Shown piece after piece: positions 35,438-45,489 of a stretch of DNA of 64,000 nucleotides. This DNA comes from UTCHB3 sp964625575. GTDB lineage: Bacteria > Bacteroidota > Ignavibacteria > Ignavibacteriales > Ignavibacteriaceae. The notes below the pieces were generated by a model, which saw only the letters and a list, made by a program, of their open reading frames with translations, did not search any database and was not told the origin of the DNA. Location of the stretch: NCBI GenBank assembly GCA_964625575.1, contig CAZVBQ010000004.1:122432-186431 (forward strand), in the 5' to 3' direction. Positions within the stretch are counted from its first letter, which is position 1. Each line of letters starts with the position of its first letter. The translations under genes were made by a program, and so were the position numbers.

Positions 35438-38421
35438 AGCAGGCCGCACTTCCCTTTTTAGTTCTGCTGCTTTTCGCTCTCTCTCCCGGAGAGGGGATTA
35501 AAGCCGGCATCCCCCCTTACCACAAGTTCAACATCTCAGAAGGTCTCCCCTCTTCAACTGTTTTTGACGTGATGCAGGACCGTGACGGTTTTATCTGGAT
35601 GGCTACCCTGGGTGGTGTCGTGAAGTTCGACGGGATCAGATTCATGGTGTTCAAAGCAAAGGATGGGTTGAATGTTACTTCCACAGTAGCGCTTGCCCAG
35701 AGATCGAATGGTGACATCCTCTTTGGAAGTTACGAGAATGGCATCAGCGTTTTGAGGAACGGAAAGATCAGCAACTATTACCATGACACGGAAGGAAAGC
35801 AGTTCCCCTGCTCGTATTTCTTTATGACCAACGACCCGAAGAACGGTGAACTCCTCTGGTCCTATAAAAATTCGGGCTGGCTCCACCCCCTGAAGGATCG
35901 TAACGGCAAGGGGGTGCTTCTCTCGCCGGTAATAACCGGACGGGTCCGGGCAAACAGGGTCGCTGTTACTAACGGTCGGGTATTGATATCTGCCAATATC
36001 GGATTGTACGAACTAAAGGATCGCGAGACTCTCCCCTTGAAGATTGAGGGACTACCTGAAGTCCCGCTGTTCAAGATTTTCCCCACTCGTGACGGAAGCA
36101 TACTGATCGGCAGCAAGGGAGTGATTTACAGGATCAGAGGCAACAGGGTGAGTAACGTCTACAGATTAAAGGCCGAATCTGACTCCCGCGATGTGAATGA
36201 ATTGATCGAAGACCGCTCAGGCAATATCTGGTTCTCCCTCGTAAACGGCGGCTTGTACATGATGGACTTGAAGACCGGCGAGGAGATCGATCTTGCAAAG
36301 GGTACCGGACTGAAAAGCTCCAACATCACCTCTATGCTCGAAGACAGGGAGGGAAATATCTGGATATCCACTTACGGCAAGGGGGTTTTCTGCTTCCACA
36401 ATCTTTACATCACCTGTTTCAATGAGTTTGACGGCCTGAGCAATAATATAATCAACTCGGTGATGGTCACCTCAAAAGGGGAAGTGGTGGCAGGCACCAC
36501 CGACGGGGTGAATATATTGCAATCGGGAAGGTTTTTCAGACCACCCGGATTCTCCCTCCCCGCGCAACCTGAATATATTTACCGGACATCTGAACTTGAT
36601 AACACGATTATAACCGCTGGGGTGTATATCATGAAGATTCCGGCAAAATTCACGTTTAACGGGGTAAATTTCAAGTTGTTCAATCGCCCGGCGTTTTTTG
36701 TAAGACGCGACGGCTCCCTGTGGCTCGGGATGTTTGACAACGGGTTTCAACTGTTGTGGGACCCCCTCAAGTCAGAAGCTCCCCAGGCTGAGATGAGAGT
36801 GTTCAGCGATTCTGCCAAAAATTACAGGGTGAACGACATTCGCGAGGATAAAGATGGAAACGTCTGGCTCGCCTCATCAAAAGGGTTGTGCAAGGTAAGT
36901 AACATTAAGATTCACGGCAACCAACTGACGGGAGACAGGATCTATTTCACGGATGATAAGGTGCTGGGATATTCGCTCAGATCGATTTCAATCGACATTA
37001 ATGGTGATCTTTGGTTCGCGGGCGAAAAAGGTATAGCAGTATACCGGTCACGGACAGACAAGATCACATCGTGGACAAAATTTGAGGGGCACGATCTCTC
37101 GCAGGCGACATCCATAAGTTTCGACTCCGCGAGGCGTTTGTGGGTTGGCACGATGTCAGGGCTTTTTGTATTTGATAAAAGAGAAACCCTCAAATTCCAC
37201 CGGATGAATGGCCTGCCTTCCAGTGAGATACTTTCACTCGCCTTCGATCCGGCGCGGAACCATATGTACATAGGCACGAGTGACGGACTCGCACGGTTTG
37301 ATATCGACCGCTTCTACAAAACATCCCCACCAAAACCCGGGGTCAAGGTGACAGGAGTGCATAACAGTGAATACACCTTGAGGGCCGGAACTGAACTGGA
37401 AGTGGGGCCGGGCGACAGAAATTTGCGGATCGACTTCAGTTCCCTGCTCTATTCTTCCCCCGGAGCGATCACCTACCGGTACAGTTTCAACGGTAAAAAT
37501 GACACAACCGAGAACGGATCGATCAGTTTCACGAACCTTGAACCGGGAGAACACACACTGACAGTTGAGGCGGTTTCCGATAACCTGCCACCCGGCACGC
37601 CAATGAAGATGAATATCGATGTGCTTCCGGTCTTCACGGAGACATTCCCCTTCAGGCTTTTACTCTTAACAATCTTTCTTCTTGTCGTCTTCGTTGCCGT
37701 ACGGGTAAGGCTGAACAGCTCCGCCAGAAAGGCGAGTGAAAAACTCGCCATGAATGAAAGGATTAATGATCTTAAACATCAGGCACTCTCCGCGATGATG
37801 AACCCCCACTTCCTGTTCAATTCGCTGAACTCGGTGCAGTATCTCGTGAACTCGAAACGGAACGAGGATGCCAATAATTATATAGCGATGATGGCACAGT
37901 TGATGAGGAAGAACCTTGACGCCTCCGCGAATGGCTTTATTCTCGTATCTGAAGAGATCGAACGGCTGAAACTCTACCTCGAATTAGAAAAAATGAGATT
38001 CTCACACAAATTCGATTTTCAGATAACCATCGGTGAGGGGATACAAGCTGAAAAGATCCAGATACCTAACATGATCATTCAGCCTTTCGTTGAAAATTCG
38101 ATCTGGCACGGTTTGGCGGATACCAAATCGGATGGTTTGATAACAATCCACTTTGCGATGGAAGCAGACGCGTCGCTGAACAATATCCTCCGGATCAGAA
38201 TAACTGACAATGGTATCGGCATTGCCAACGCGATAAAAAAACGGAATTCTGAACATATTTCAAGAGGCATGGGCATCATCGAGGAAAGACTTAAACTGCT
38301 CAGCATGAAAATGGAGATCCCGAAACCGATCGTAATAGATGACCTCGGAGAAAAAACGATCGATTCTTCGGGGACCGAGATCATCATCTCACTTCCGGAG
38401 CCACTTTTTAAAATCATCTGA
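35434..38421 (+). CDS. Reg_prop beta-propeller sensor kinase, LytS-type
   Basis: 995 aa from TTG 35434 overlapping the regulator stop. A signal peptide leads into about fourteen Reg_prop propeller repeats (about 25-640), with cores such as 'DRDGFIWMATLGGVVKFDG', 'DREGNIWISTYGKGVFCF' and 'DKDGNVWLASSKGLCK'. A Y_Y_Y domain (about 650-725), one membrane helix (about 737-758: FRLLLLTIFLLVVFVAVRV), and a His_kinase domain follow, with the phospho-His in 'MMNPHFLFNSLNS' and ATP-site 'VENSIWHG'/'DNGIGI'. The periplasmic propeller senses an extracellular ligand and the LytTR protein is the partner. The layout is like Bacteroidota two-component systems without the one-protein fusion. Confidence 0.92.
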   Translation: MKQAALPFLVLLLFALSPGEGIKAGIPPYHKFNISEGLPSSTVFDVMQDRDGFIWMATLGGVVKFDGIRFMVFKAKDGLNVTSTVALAQRSNGDILFGSYENGISVLRNGKISNYYHDTEGKQFPCSYFFMTNDPKNGELLWSYKNSGWLHPLKDRNGKGVLLSPVITGRVRANRVAVTNGRVLISANIGLYELKDRETLPLKIEGLPEVPLFKIFPTRDGSILIGSKGVIYRIRGNRVSNVYRLKAESDSRDVNELIEDRSGNIWFSLVNGGLYMMDLKTGEEIDLAKGTGLKSSNITSMLEDREGNIWISTYGKGVFCFHNLYITCFNEFDGLSNNIINSVMVTSKGEVVAGTTDGVNILQSGRFFRPPGFSLPAQPEYIYRTSELDNTIITAGVYIMKIPAKFTFNGVNFKLFNRPAFFVRRDGSLWLGMFDNGFQLLWDPLKSEAPQAEMRVFSDSAKNYRVNDIREDKDGNVWLASSKGLCKVSNIKIHGNQLTGDRIYFTDDKVLGYSLRSISIDINGDLWFAGEKGIAVYRSRTDKITSWTKFEGHDLSQATSISFDSARRLWVGTMSGLFVFDKRETLKFHRMNGLPSSEILSLAFDPARNHMYIGTSDGLARFDIDRFYKTSPPKPGVKVTGVHNSEYTLRAGTELEVGPGDRNLRIDFSSLLYSSPGAITYRYSFNGKNDTTENGSISFTNLEPGEHTLTVEAVSDNLPPGTPMKMNIDVLPVFTETFPFRLLLLTIFLLVVFVAVRVRLNSSARKASEKLAMNERINDLKHQALSAMMNPHFLFNSLNSVQYLVNSKRNEDANNYIAMMAQLMRKNLDASANGFILVSEEIERLKLYLELEKMRFSHKFDFQITIGEGIQAEKIQIPNMIIQPFVENSIWHGLADTKSDGLITIHFAMEADASLNNILRIRITDNGIGIANAIKKRNSEHISRGMGIIEERLKLLSMKMEIPKPIVIDDLGEKTIDSSGTEIIISLPEPLFKII

Positions 38422-38529
38422 GCCCGAAAACCCCACTCCAGCCCCGCCGCTTGAAAACAGAAGGGTACCACTCACCGGAAATCACGCGCCACTTACTGAT
38501 TCCCTCTCTTCCAGGCATTTTTATTAAAC

Positions 38530-38537
38530 TATTTTTG
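38530..38537 (+). promoter_or_regulatory. TAnnTTTG element before the T9SS propeller gene
   Basis: TATTTTTG matches the Bacteroidota -7 element TAnnTTTG and lies 23 bases before the ATG; an AAGGAG site follows at 38549-38554. No clear TTG -33 element is seen, so the promoter call is tentative. Confidence 0.4.
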
Positions 38538-38560
38538 CTCCCAAACACAAGGAGCATTTT

Positions 38561-41500
38561 ATGTTATCATTCAAACAGTTTATATATTCAATTCTGCGTA
38601 TCCCGCGCGGAAGTGAACGACCGGTTCCCCGGGCTGAAATAATCAGACGAACCAGACCCGCGGAAGGAACCCCGGGGAAAAGCGATTCACCCGGACGGGG
38701 CAACGGCAGCAATTATGCCATTATCTTAATGACAATTCTGCTTCTGGGCGTATCTTCCATCCACCCGCAATGGCAACAGGCCAATCTTAACGGCGCGATA
38801 AACGGACTTTTTGTAGATGGCGTAAACCTCTTCGCGGCTACAAACGCCGGCGTTTTGCGAAGTAATGATAACGGGACAAACTGGACCGGACAAAATACCG
38901 GTCTGACCACCCTTACTGCCCGCGGCTTCACCAAACTTGGCAGTGATATTTTTGTGGTAACCCTCTCAGGCGGCATTTACAGATCGGCAAACGGACCCTC
39001 ATGGAACTGGTCTCTGATGCAGGCAGGGAGTTTCAACTGCATCCACACCGCGGGCAGCACACTCCTCGCAGGTTCTGCCGGTGGTGGTGTTTATATTTCA
39101 AACAATAACGGTACCACTTGGGCAGTCTCCAATTCGGGACTCACAAATCTTACAGTCTGGGCCATTCACCACTCGGGCACAGCGATTTACGCCGGTACAC
39201 TGGGTGGAGTATTTAAATCCACTGATAATGGTGCCACATGGGCTGCATCGAACACCGGGATAACCTCACTCGATATCCGCGGAATTTTCTCCAATGGTGG
39301 TGTCCTCTTTGCCGGTTCAATAAGTGGCGGCGTGTACAGATCAACGGACGCGGGCGCCAACTGGACATGGGTCGCCGGCGGCTCAATTGATGCATTTGAA
39401 TTGGCTTGCAACTCTGATCTTTACGCGGCATCCACCAACATGGGAGGGGTTGCCAAATCCACGGATAACGGACTAACCTGGATGGGCGACAACTCAGGTC
39501 TTACGAACCCTTCGGTAATGTGTCTCGCAGTAAACTCTTCATATCTTTTCGCGGGTACATTCGGCGGAGTGTTCAAGAAAGAACTTAACTGCCCTGTTAA
39601 CACCTCATGTATCACATGGGATCTGATGCAATCGGGCGCGGTGACTTCAACTTCATCGGGGATGAATGGTAGCGCGCAGGTTCTTGGTGCCGGCACTTCG
39701 AGCCCGTTCATGTCGGTTTTCGCGCCATACACTGCCAATGGACAGCGGTTGTGGTGCGGTAACACCGGGTGGGTTGCGGGGACGCTTGATCCCAACCGCT
39801 TTATTGAATTCAGCGTAACACCTTCACAGGGTGGCACGATCACAATAAACACCGTTTCCTTCAATTATGGTGACAACCCCCTGACCACCAATTTCAACAT
39901 CCTGAACTCAAAGGTTTTCTACTCAACCAACGGGTGGTCATCTTCAACACAACTTGGTGGCACTTTAAGCTATCTAAACACCACCATGCAGACGTTTAAT
40001 CAATCGATACCGGGCGGAGTAACCATCACTTCGGGGCAGACCTTTTCCGTAAGGATCTACCCCTACTCGACCGTTGGCAGCAGTCCGATGTCTCCCTCGT
40101 TCGCGATCCATAATAACGTGAATTTCTGCGGAAGTGCAACCGGTGGCAATCTTTGTGACTCGCTTTCCGCTACAGCGGTTAGAACAGATCCGAATGACTG
40201 TAACTGGAGGCTCGATATCCACAATCCCGTTAATAGGCAAGGCATCTCAGCGATTCAGGTTCAGTGCCTTTCACCCAACCAGTTCACAACAGGGTCGGGA
40301 CTCGGTACCAACTACCAGAACTGGATAACCACCGGTTCAAACATCTTTATGCCTCCCTCGGGTGATGTCCCGGGTGGCAATCTCACGGGCTTCTATAACA
40401 TGAGCCTGCTTTATGTCACGAATCCACAATTGGTAGTGGTAAAATGGCTCGATGCCAACTTTAACACCGTCTGCTCTGATACAGTTGAGCTGAACTGTGA
40501 TGTGGGCTGTGCCACCATAATAAAAGATTCAGTCTGGTGTAACGCGGCGGGTTACGGATTTGGTTACAAGTTCACCAATACGGCGAACTTCACAATCGCG
40601 AATGTTGAGTACACCCTGATCTCACCAAGCGGCGCTGTCGTACATCCCGCGACTGGAAGCATATCCCCCGCTGTACCATCGGGTGGCACTTCAACCATGC
40701 AAAATCTTGCCGTTACCGGTGTTTCGATTGGCGACACAGTTAAGATCTGGGCGAAGTTCAAGAGCTCCGACAATTGCTGCTGGTGCTACACCACTCTCCA
40801 GTTTGTTGTGAAATCATGCGCGACCGTCTGCGATTCCCTCTCGGTTTCAGCTTCGGGCTCTGCCAAGAACTGTGTTTATTCAATCTCGCTGACGAACAAC
40901 AGCAGCATGGTATTCTCGAACGTCGAGTTCGAACTCCTTTCCGACGGGATGTTCAGCAACTTCACCACTTCCCAGACGGGATGGGGTTTCACGAACGTAT
41001 GGCCCAACAACAAGATCAACCTGATAAGAATACCAACTTCTCAGGGGATCGGCAACGGTACATACAACAACGTGCTCGATCTTAGCATCTCGCAGTATTC
41101 AAATCCACTCGAAAGGATTGCTGTAAAGTGGATCAAAAACGGAAATGTTATCTGTACTGATACACTACTGCTGAACTGCGTTCCCGCACTTACTCCGAAC
41201 GACAGTTGCTCACAACTGATCTATGATACCGCGTACTGCACGGCGGCAGGCGGGTATAAATTGGTTTACAGGATCAGGAACAACTCGAATATCATCACTT
41301 CCGGGTATGGTATCAATCCTTTAACACCGGGAGTTACCTTCTCGCAGACCGTGTTCAATAATGTGCACATACTGCCCGGACAGGTTTCGAGCCTCGACAC
41401 GATCACCATTTTTGGGCTCGGTCAGCACGACACGCTTCACTACCAGATATCGGTGTTCACTACCCCCACCTCGGGTGATACCGTGTTCAATTTCTGCTGT

Positions 41501-41836
41501 CACAGCGACACCCTTCTGCTCGTGATGCCTGAGTGCCCTTCAACTTCTATCGGAGAAGGAAGCTCATCACCCGCGAGTTATGAACTTCAACAGAACTATC
41601 CGAATCCGTTCAATCCTTCAACAACGATCGCTTACTCGATCGCGTCCGGTGGACATGTTAATCTAACGGTCTTTGATATTCTTGGGAGGGAAGTGGCGGT
41701 ACTCGTTAACGAGAACAAAGCCCCCGGAAGCTACATGGTAAAATTTGATGCGTCCCGCCTGAACTCGGGACTCTATATCTACCAGTTAACTTCGGGCTCG
41801 TTCACCGCCGCGAGGAAGCTGATTTTACTTAAATAA
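38561..41836 (+). CDS. Large T9SS-secreted propeller protein with Cys-rich repeat domains
   Basis: 1091 aa. The first ATG has a strong AAGGAG site, so the long basic N-terminus (residues 1-50) is probably real; a hydrophobic export segment follows (about 52-70). Residues 75-345 form a sortilin/photosystem-stability-like propeller with repeats 'GVFKSTDNGATWAASNTGI', 'GVYRSTDAGANWTW' and 'GVAKSTDNGLTWMGDNSGL'. Four or more Cys-containing beta domains follow, two pairs of them related ('CDSLSATAV...CNWRLDIHNP' with 'CDSLSVSASGSAKNCVYSISLTN'; 'DSVWCNAAGYGFGYKFTN' with 'DTAYCTAAGGYKLVYRIRN'). The end 'ELQQNYPNPFNPSTTIAYSI...' to 'AARKLILLK' is a type-A T9SS sorting domain. It is probably a cell-surface or extracellular protein. 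It may be controlled by the LytTR pair upstream. Confidence 0.9.
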   Translation: MLSFKQFIYSILRIPRGSERPVPRAEIIRRTRPAEGTPGKSDSPGRGNGSNYAIILMTILLLGVSSIHPQWQQANLNGAINGLFVDGVNLFAATNAGVLRSNDNGTNWTGQNTGLTTLTARGFTKLGSDIFVVTLSGGIYRSANGPSWNWSLMQAGSFNCIHTAGSTLLAGSAGGGVYISNNNGTTWAVSNSGLTNLTVWAIHHSGTAIYAGTLGGVFKSTDNGATWAASNTGITSLDIRGIFSNGGVLFAGSISGGVYRSTDAGANWTWVAGGSIDAFELACNSDLYAASTNMGGVAKSTDNGLTWMGDNSGLTNPSVMCLAVNSSYLFAGTFGGVFKKELNCPVNTSCITWDLMQSGAVTSTSSGMNGSAQVLGAGTSSPFMSVFAPYTANGQRLWCGNTGWVAGTLDPNRFIEFSVTPSQGGTITINTVSFNYGDNPLTTNFNILNSKVFYSTNGWSSSTQLGGTLSYLNTTMQTFNQSIPGGVTITSGQTFSVRIYPYSTVGSSPMSPSFAIHNNVNFCGSATGGNLCDSLSATAVRTDPNDCNWRLDIHNPVNRQGISAIQVQCLSPNQFTTGSGLGTNYQNWITTGSNIFMPPSGDVPGGNLTGFYNMSLLYVTNPQLVVVKWLDANFNTVCSDTVELNCDVGCATIIKDSVWCNAAGYGFGYKFTNTANFTIANVEYTLISPSGAVVHPATGSISPAVPSGGTSTMQNLAVTGVSIGDTVKIWAKFKSSDNCCWCYTTLQFVVKSCATVCDSLSVSASGSAKNCVYSISLTNNSSMVFSNVEFELLSDGMFSNFTTSQTGWGFTNVWPNNKINLIRIPTSQGIGNGTYNNVLDLSISQYSNPLERIAVKWIKNGNVICTDTLLLNCVPALTPNDSCSQLIYDTAYCTAAGGYKLVYRIRNNSNIITSGYGINPLTPGVTFSQTVFNNVHILPGQVSSLDTITIFGLGQHDTLHYQISVFTTPTSGDTVFNFCCHSDTLLLVMPECPSTSIGEGSSSPASYELQQNYPNPFNPSTTIAYSIASGGHVNLTVFDILGREVAVLVNENKAPGSYMVKFDASRLNSGLYIYQLTSGSFTAARKLILLK

Positions 41837-42084
41837 GGGTGAAGGGTGAGGGGTGAAGGGTGAGGGGTGAAGGGTGAGGGGTGAAGGGTGAAAAATGTAT
41901 GATAATATGAGGTATGAAGTATGATCTTTCCCCCTCTACCTTTTGTGCCAAAGGCATCCCTTTGGGAGAGAGGGGGTGAGGGGGTGAGGTCCTTTAAAGT
42001 ATGATGATACGAGGTATGAAGTATGAAAATTCATACCTCATACTTCATATTTCATACTTTTAAAACGTCACCCTTCACACTTCT
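41837..42084. repeat. Composite repeat region after the T9SS gene
   Basis: Directly after the stop, a 14-base unit (GGGTGAAGGGTGAG) is repeated four times (41837-41894). 'TATGAGGTATGAAGTATGA' words follow at 41895-41922. Next is a C-rich/G-rich inverted block (about 41930-41992, CCCCCTC...GAGAGGGGG), then a block at 42001-42060 with inverted arms GGTATGAA/TTCATACC. It holds no gene. It separates convergent genes and could fold into terminator-like hairpins. Confidence 0.85.
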
Positions 42085-44016
42085 TTATGAGGTTCTTCCA
42101 AATCTCCGGTCGAACTCGTCGAGGGAGATCTTAAGAACGACGGGCCGGCCGTGGGGACAGACATAAGGGTTTTCTGTGGCAAATAATTCATCGATCAGGC
42201 GGCGCATCTCTTCCTGCGAGAGGCGTTCGCCTGCTTTGATGGCTGCCTTGCATGAAAATGATTTCGCCATGTTCTCAGTGGAATCGAGAATTTTTTCCTC
42301 CCTGAACTCAACATACTGATCGAGAATCTCAAGAAAAATTTTCTCTTCTTCACCGTCTTTGATCTGCGGTGGAACGCACTCGATCACCACATCCGTTCTG
42401 GAGAGTGGTTTTACTATAAAGCCGAGTCTCTGGAGATAATCCTGTAATTCTTTAACCAGCATCACCCGCGCGGGATCGGTCGAAACCACCTTTGGAAAGA
42501 GAAGCGTCTGGTAGAGGGGCATCCCCTGAGTCATCTGCTTCTTCGCCATTTCGTAAAGTATCCTCTCGTGTGCCACGTGCTGGTCGATGATCATCAACCC
42601 CGTTTTTATCTGGCAAAGGATGTACTTGTTGTGCAATTGGATAATGAAAGGAGTTGAATCGGTTTCAGTTGTCTCCGCCGGAAATGTCTCAAATATCTTT
42701 GGAGTATAAGCCTCTTCCCTCCTCTGTTCGTTTACCGCGACGGGAGGTGTAGCCTCATCAAAAGGAGTGGAGATATTCTCATCCTGGGGACCTCTTTCGA
42801 TGTTCTTCGAGAGGGCGCCGAAAATAAGATCGATATCGCTGTCATTCAGAACAGGCCTCTTTTGTGGCCCACTTCCCTGTTGATAGCCTGATTGCTGCCT
42901 GCCGCCGAAAGAACCGGTTGAGGTCCCGGGACGGTCGCTGAAATCACGGCGACCCGTTCTGGAATAATTGTCGAACCCGAGCCCGTCATGATTCTCGAGA
43001 GTGCGGGATGTAAAAGTGAGTGAAGGTACAAGATCGAACTCCGCGAGTCCTTTTCTTACCACCGCGCTGGTGAAATTGTAGATATCCTTATCCTCATCGA
43101 ACCTCACTTCCAGCTTGGAAGGGTGAACATTCACGTCAACTTTTGTGGGATCAATCTCGAGGAAAAGTACGAAGAACGGGTAATCACCTTTTTCAAGGAA
43201 ATTCTCGTAAGCGTTGAAAACGGCGAAATTAACCTGTTTTGACGATACAAACCTTCCGTTCAAGAAGAGGTATTGATCCCCTTTCGCTTTTTTAACAAGC
43301 GCAGGTTTGCCGAGAAATCCGCTCATGCTGATGTAATCGGTCTTCTCTTCAACAAATATCGTGTTGTTCCGCACCCTTTCACCGAAAACCTGCACGAGGC
43401 GCTCTTCAAGAGTGCCGGAAGTGTAGTCGTGAACCTTCGCTTCATCAGAGAAGAAACGGAAAGTGACGTCGGGCCTGCTGATCGCCAAGCGCTGAAAAAC
43501 ATCTATCACATGGCGGAGTTCTGTTGAATCCGATTTAAGGAAATTTCTTCTGGCGGGGGTGTTGTAGAAAAGATTTTTAACGCTGATGTCGGTTCCCTTG
43601 AAGTATCCCCCCTGATCTTTCATTATCGTCTTGCTGTCATCTATCCTGATAACAGTGGAGAGTTGCGAAGTGCTGGTGCCCGTCTTCATTTCAAACTGTG
43701 AGACAGCCACCATCGAGCTGAGCGCCTCACCGCGGAAACCAAGTGTGGTTATCGCGTCAAGATCACTCTCTTCCTTGATCTTGCTTGTGGCGTGCTTCAT
43801 GATCGAAATTATCGCGTCTTCTTCAGCCATCCCCTCGCCGTTATCGATCACACGGATCAAAGTACGACCCGCGTTTTTAACCACGAGCTCCACCTCCGTG
43901 GCACCGGCATCGATGGAGTTCTCCATCAATTCCTTCACCGCCGACTCGGGTCTCTGAATGACCTCACCGGCTGCTATCTTGCTCGCGATATTCTCAGGTA
44001 ATACTTTAATCTTCAT
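42085..44016 (-). CDS. mutL: DNA mismatch repair protein MutL
   Basis: 643 aa from ATG 44016 ('MKIKVLPENIASKIAAGEVI'). GHKL ATPase motifs are intact: 'ELMENSIDAGA', 'DNGEGM', 'TLGFRGEALSS', 'GTDISVKNLFYNTPARR'. A variable linker (about 350-440) leads to the C-terminal dimerisation domain. This carries the endonuclease motif 'DQHVAHERILYE' (DQHA-x2-E-x4-E with Val for Ala), 'SCKAAIKAG' and 'CPHGRPV'. So this MutL should be the nicking type used by bacteria without MutH. No mutS is in the window. The gene is flanked on both sides by repeat blocks. Confidence 0.96.
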   Translation of the reverse strand: MKIKVLPENIASKIAAGEVIQRPESAVKELMENSIDAGATEVELVVKNAGRTLIRVIDNGEGMAEEDAIISIMKHATSKIKEESDLDAITTLGFRGEALSSMVAVSQFEMKTGTSTSQLSTVIRIDDSKTIMKDQGGYFKGTDISVKNLFYNTPARRNFLKSDSTELRHVIDVFQRLAISRPDVTFRFFSDEAKVHDYTSGTLEERLVQVFGERVRNNTIFVEEKTDYISMSGFLGKPALVKKAKGDQYLFLNGRFVSSKQVNFAVFNAYENFLEKGDYPFFVLFLEIDPTKVDVNVHPSKLEVRFDEDKDIYNFTSAVVRKGLAEFDLVPSLTFTSRTLENHDGLGFDNYSRTGRRDFSDRPGTSTGSFGGRQQSGYQQGSGPQKRPVLNDSDIDLIFGALSKNIERGPQDENISTPFDEATPPVAVNEQRREEAYTPKIFETFPAETTETDSTPFIIQLHNKYILCQIKTGLMIIDQHVAHERILYEMAKKQMTQGMPLYQTLLFPKVVSTDPARVMLVKELQDYLQRLGFIVKPLSRTDVVIECVPPQIKDGEEEKIFLEILDQYVEFREEKILDSTENMAKSFSCKAAIKAGERLSQEEMRRLIDELFATENPYVCPHGRPVVLKISLDEFDRRFGRTS

Positions 44017-44039
44017 ATTTTTTGGTCTTAACAGCAAAG

Positions 44040-44164
44040 GGCGCAAAGAGTTCTTTAAAAGTAACACGGATTTCACGGATTATGCACGGATTACGCAGAT
44101 AAATTTAATCCGTGGAATCTGCGTAACCCTAAAAATCCTTTGCGTCCTTCGCGATCTTTGCGGT
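44040..44164. repeat. CACGGATT / ACGCAGAT inverted repeat block
   Basis: The gap between folA and mutL contains repeated words CACGGATTTCACGGATT and ACGGATTACGCAGAT, then their complements AATCCGTG and ATCTGCGT, so most of the block can fold back on itself. Variants of 'CTTTGCG' follow. The same words occur at 45604-45780 and 53960-54030. No gene was seen. Confidence 0.8.
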
Positions 44165-44653
44165 TTATAAAATCCTTTTATAATGCACAATTTCAAATTC
44201 AGTACGCCGGTCACGGCTGATGACCTCCCACTTGCTCATGTCAAACTGGGGGAAATATACCTCACCCTCAGCATCGAAATCCATCCATGAGATTATCATC
44301 TCATCAACCAGATCCTGCTCGAGCACCTGTCTGTAAACCTCACCGCCTCCGATGATGAACATCTTCTCTTTAGGGATGGAAGTGGCGCACTCAAATCCCG
44401 CTTCCAGATCATGAAAAACCTTCACATCGGGATATTTCGGATCAAAATTCTGATCACGGGTAATAACGATGTGCTCCCTCTCCTTGAGCGGCTTCTTGAA
44501 ATATCCGTAAGTTTTTCTCCCCATCAACACCGGATATCCAATCGTTGTTTCCTTAAAAAACTTGAAATCCTCGGGGACGTTCCATGCCATGTCGCCGTTG
44601 GCTCTGCCAATCACATAATTTTTCGCGATCGCGACAATTATGATCCGTTTCAA
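44165..44653 (-). CDS. folA: Dihydrofolate reductase
   Basis: 162 aa. Standard DHFR: 'IIIVAIAKNYVIGRANGDMAWNVPEDFKFFKETT', with the catalytic acidic residue in 'PEDFKFFK', then 'VLMGRKTY', 'IVITRD' and 'MFIIGGGEVYRQVL' for NADPH. It reduces dihydrofolate produced by ThyA. The start overlaps the stop of thyA by 4 bases, giving a coupled thyA-folA pair. Confidence 0.96.
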   Translation of the reverse strand: MKRIIIVAIAKNYVIGRANGDMAWNVPEDFKFFKETTIGYPVLMGRKTYGYFKKPLKEREHIVITRDQNFDPKYPDVKVFHDLEAGFECATSIPKEKMFIIGGGEVYRQVLEQDLVDEMIISWMDFDAEGEVYFPQFDMSKWEVISRDRRTEFEIVHYKRIL

Positions 44654-45489
44654 ACGGCAACCTCAAACTTGATCGCCGGGTGGCTCTGATAACCAATTAA
44701 CTCAAAATCATCGAATGTAAGTTCATCTATAGGCTTTTTGGCGATCTTCAGTACGGGAAGCGGAAGTGGCTCGCGCTCGAGCTGGACTTTCAGTCCTTCA
44801 AGGTGATCGTACTTTTCCATCGGAGTGCCTTTATCGGCAACATAAATGTGGGCATCGATGATAGTGTGACTGAAGATCCCCGGCTCAAGTCCGGTCTCAT
44901 TCGCGATGATCATCGTTAAAATCGAATAAGCTGCCAGATTGAAAGGGATACCAAGCGCGATATCGCCCGAGCGTTGTGTCAAGTGACAATTCAACTTGTT
45001 CCCCTGCACGTTGAAAGCGTAAGTGTAGTGGCATGGAGGCAGCTTGCTTTTGGTGGCGTTTCCCGGTTCCCAGGCTGTGACTATAAGTCTGCGGCTGTAG
45101 GGATTACGTTTGATCTCGTCGATCACATAACGGATCTGATCCACTTCCCTTACCTGCCAGTTGCCATTCTCATCGAGTTCTGCAGAGGGGAATTTCCGCC
45201 AGTAATAGCCGTAAGCAGTCTCAAGATTTCCATCCTCATCTGCCCAGGCATCCCAAATCCTGGTGTGTTTCCGCAGATTTCTGATGTGATTCTCGCCTGA
45301 AAGGTACCACAACACTTCATGAAGAAGCGATTTCCACTGCATTTTTTTCGTCGTAAGAAGGGGGAAGCCCTTTGAAAGGTCAACCCTGTAGTTCGCCGAG
45401 AAATAAGAAATGGTGTCAACTCCGGTGCGCGATGGCTTCCGCGCACCCTCGGCCATGACCAATCGTACCAGGTCGTGATATTCTTTCAT
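44650..45489 (-). CDS. thyA: Thymidylate synthase
   Basis: 279 aa from ATG 45489 ('MKEYHDLVRLVMAEG'); the longer open frame upstream is not ThyA-like. Visible landmarks are 'RTGVDTISYFSANYRVDL', 'WDAWADEDGNL', the catalytic Cys in 'LPPCHYTYAF', 'QRSGDIALGIPFNLAAYS' and the dUMP site 'HIYVADKG'. It methylates dUMP with methylene-tetrahydrofolate. folD, lying further along the same strand, supplies the same cofactor pool. Confidence 0.96.
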   Translation of the reverse strand: MKEYHDLVRLVMAEGARKPSRTGVDTISYFSANYRVDLSKGFPLLTTKKMQWKSLLHEVLWYLSGENHIRNLRKHTRIWDAWADEDGNLETAYGYYWRKFPSAELDENGNWQVREVDQIRYVIDEIKRNPYSRRLIVTAWEPGNATKSKLPPCHYTYAFNVQGNKLNCHLTQRSGDIALGIPFNLAAYSILTMIIANETGLEPGIFSHTIIDAHIYVADKGTPMEKYDHLEGLKVQLEREPLPLPVLKIAKKPIDELTFDDFELIGYQSHPAIKFEVAV

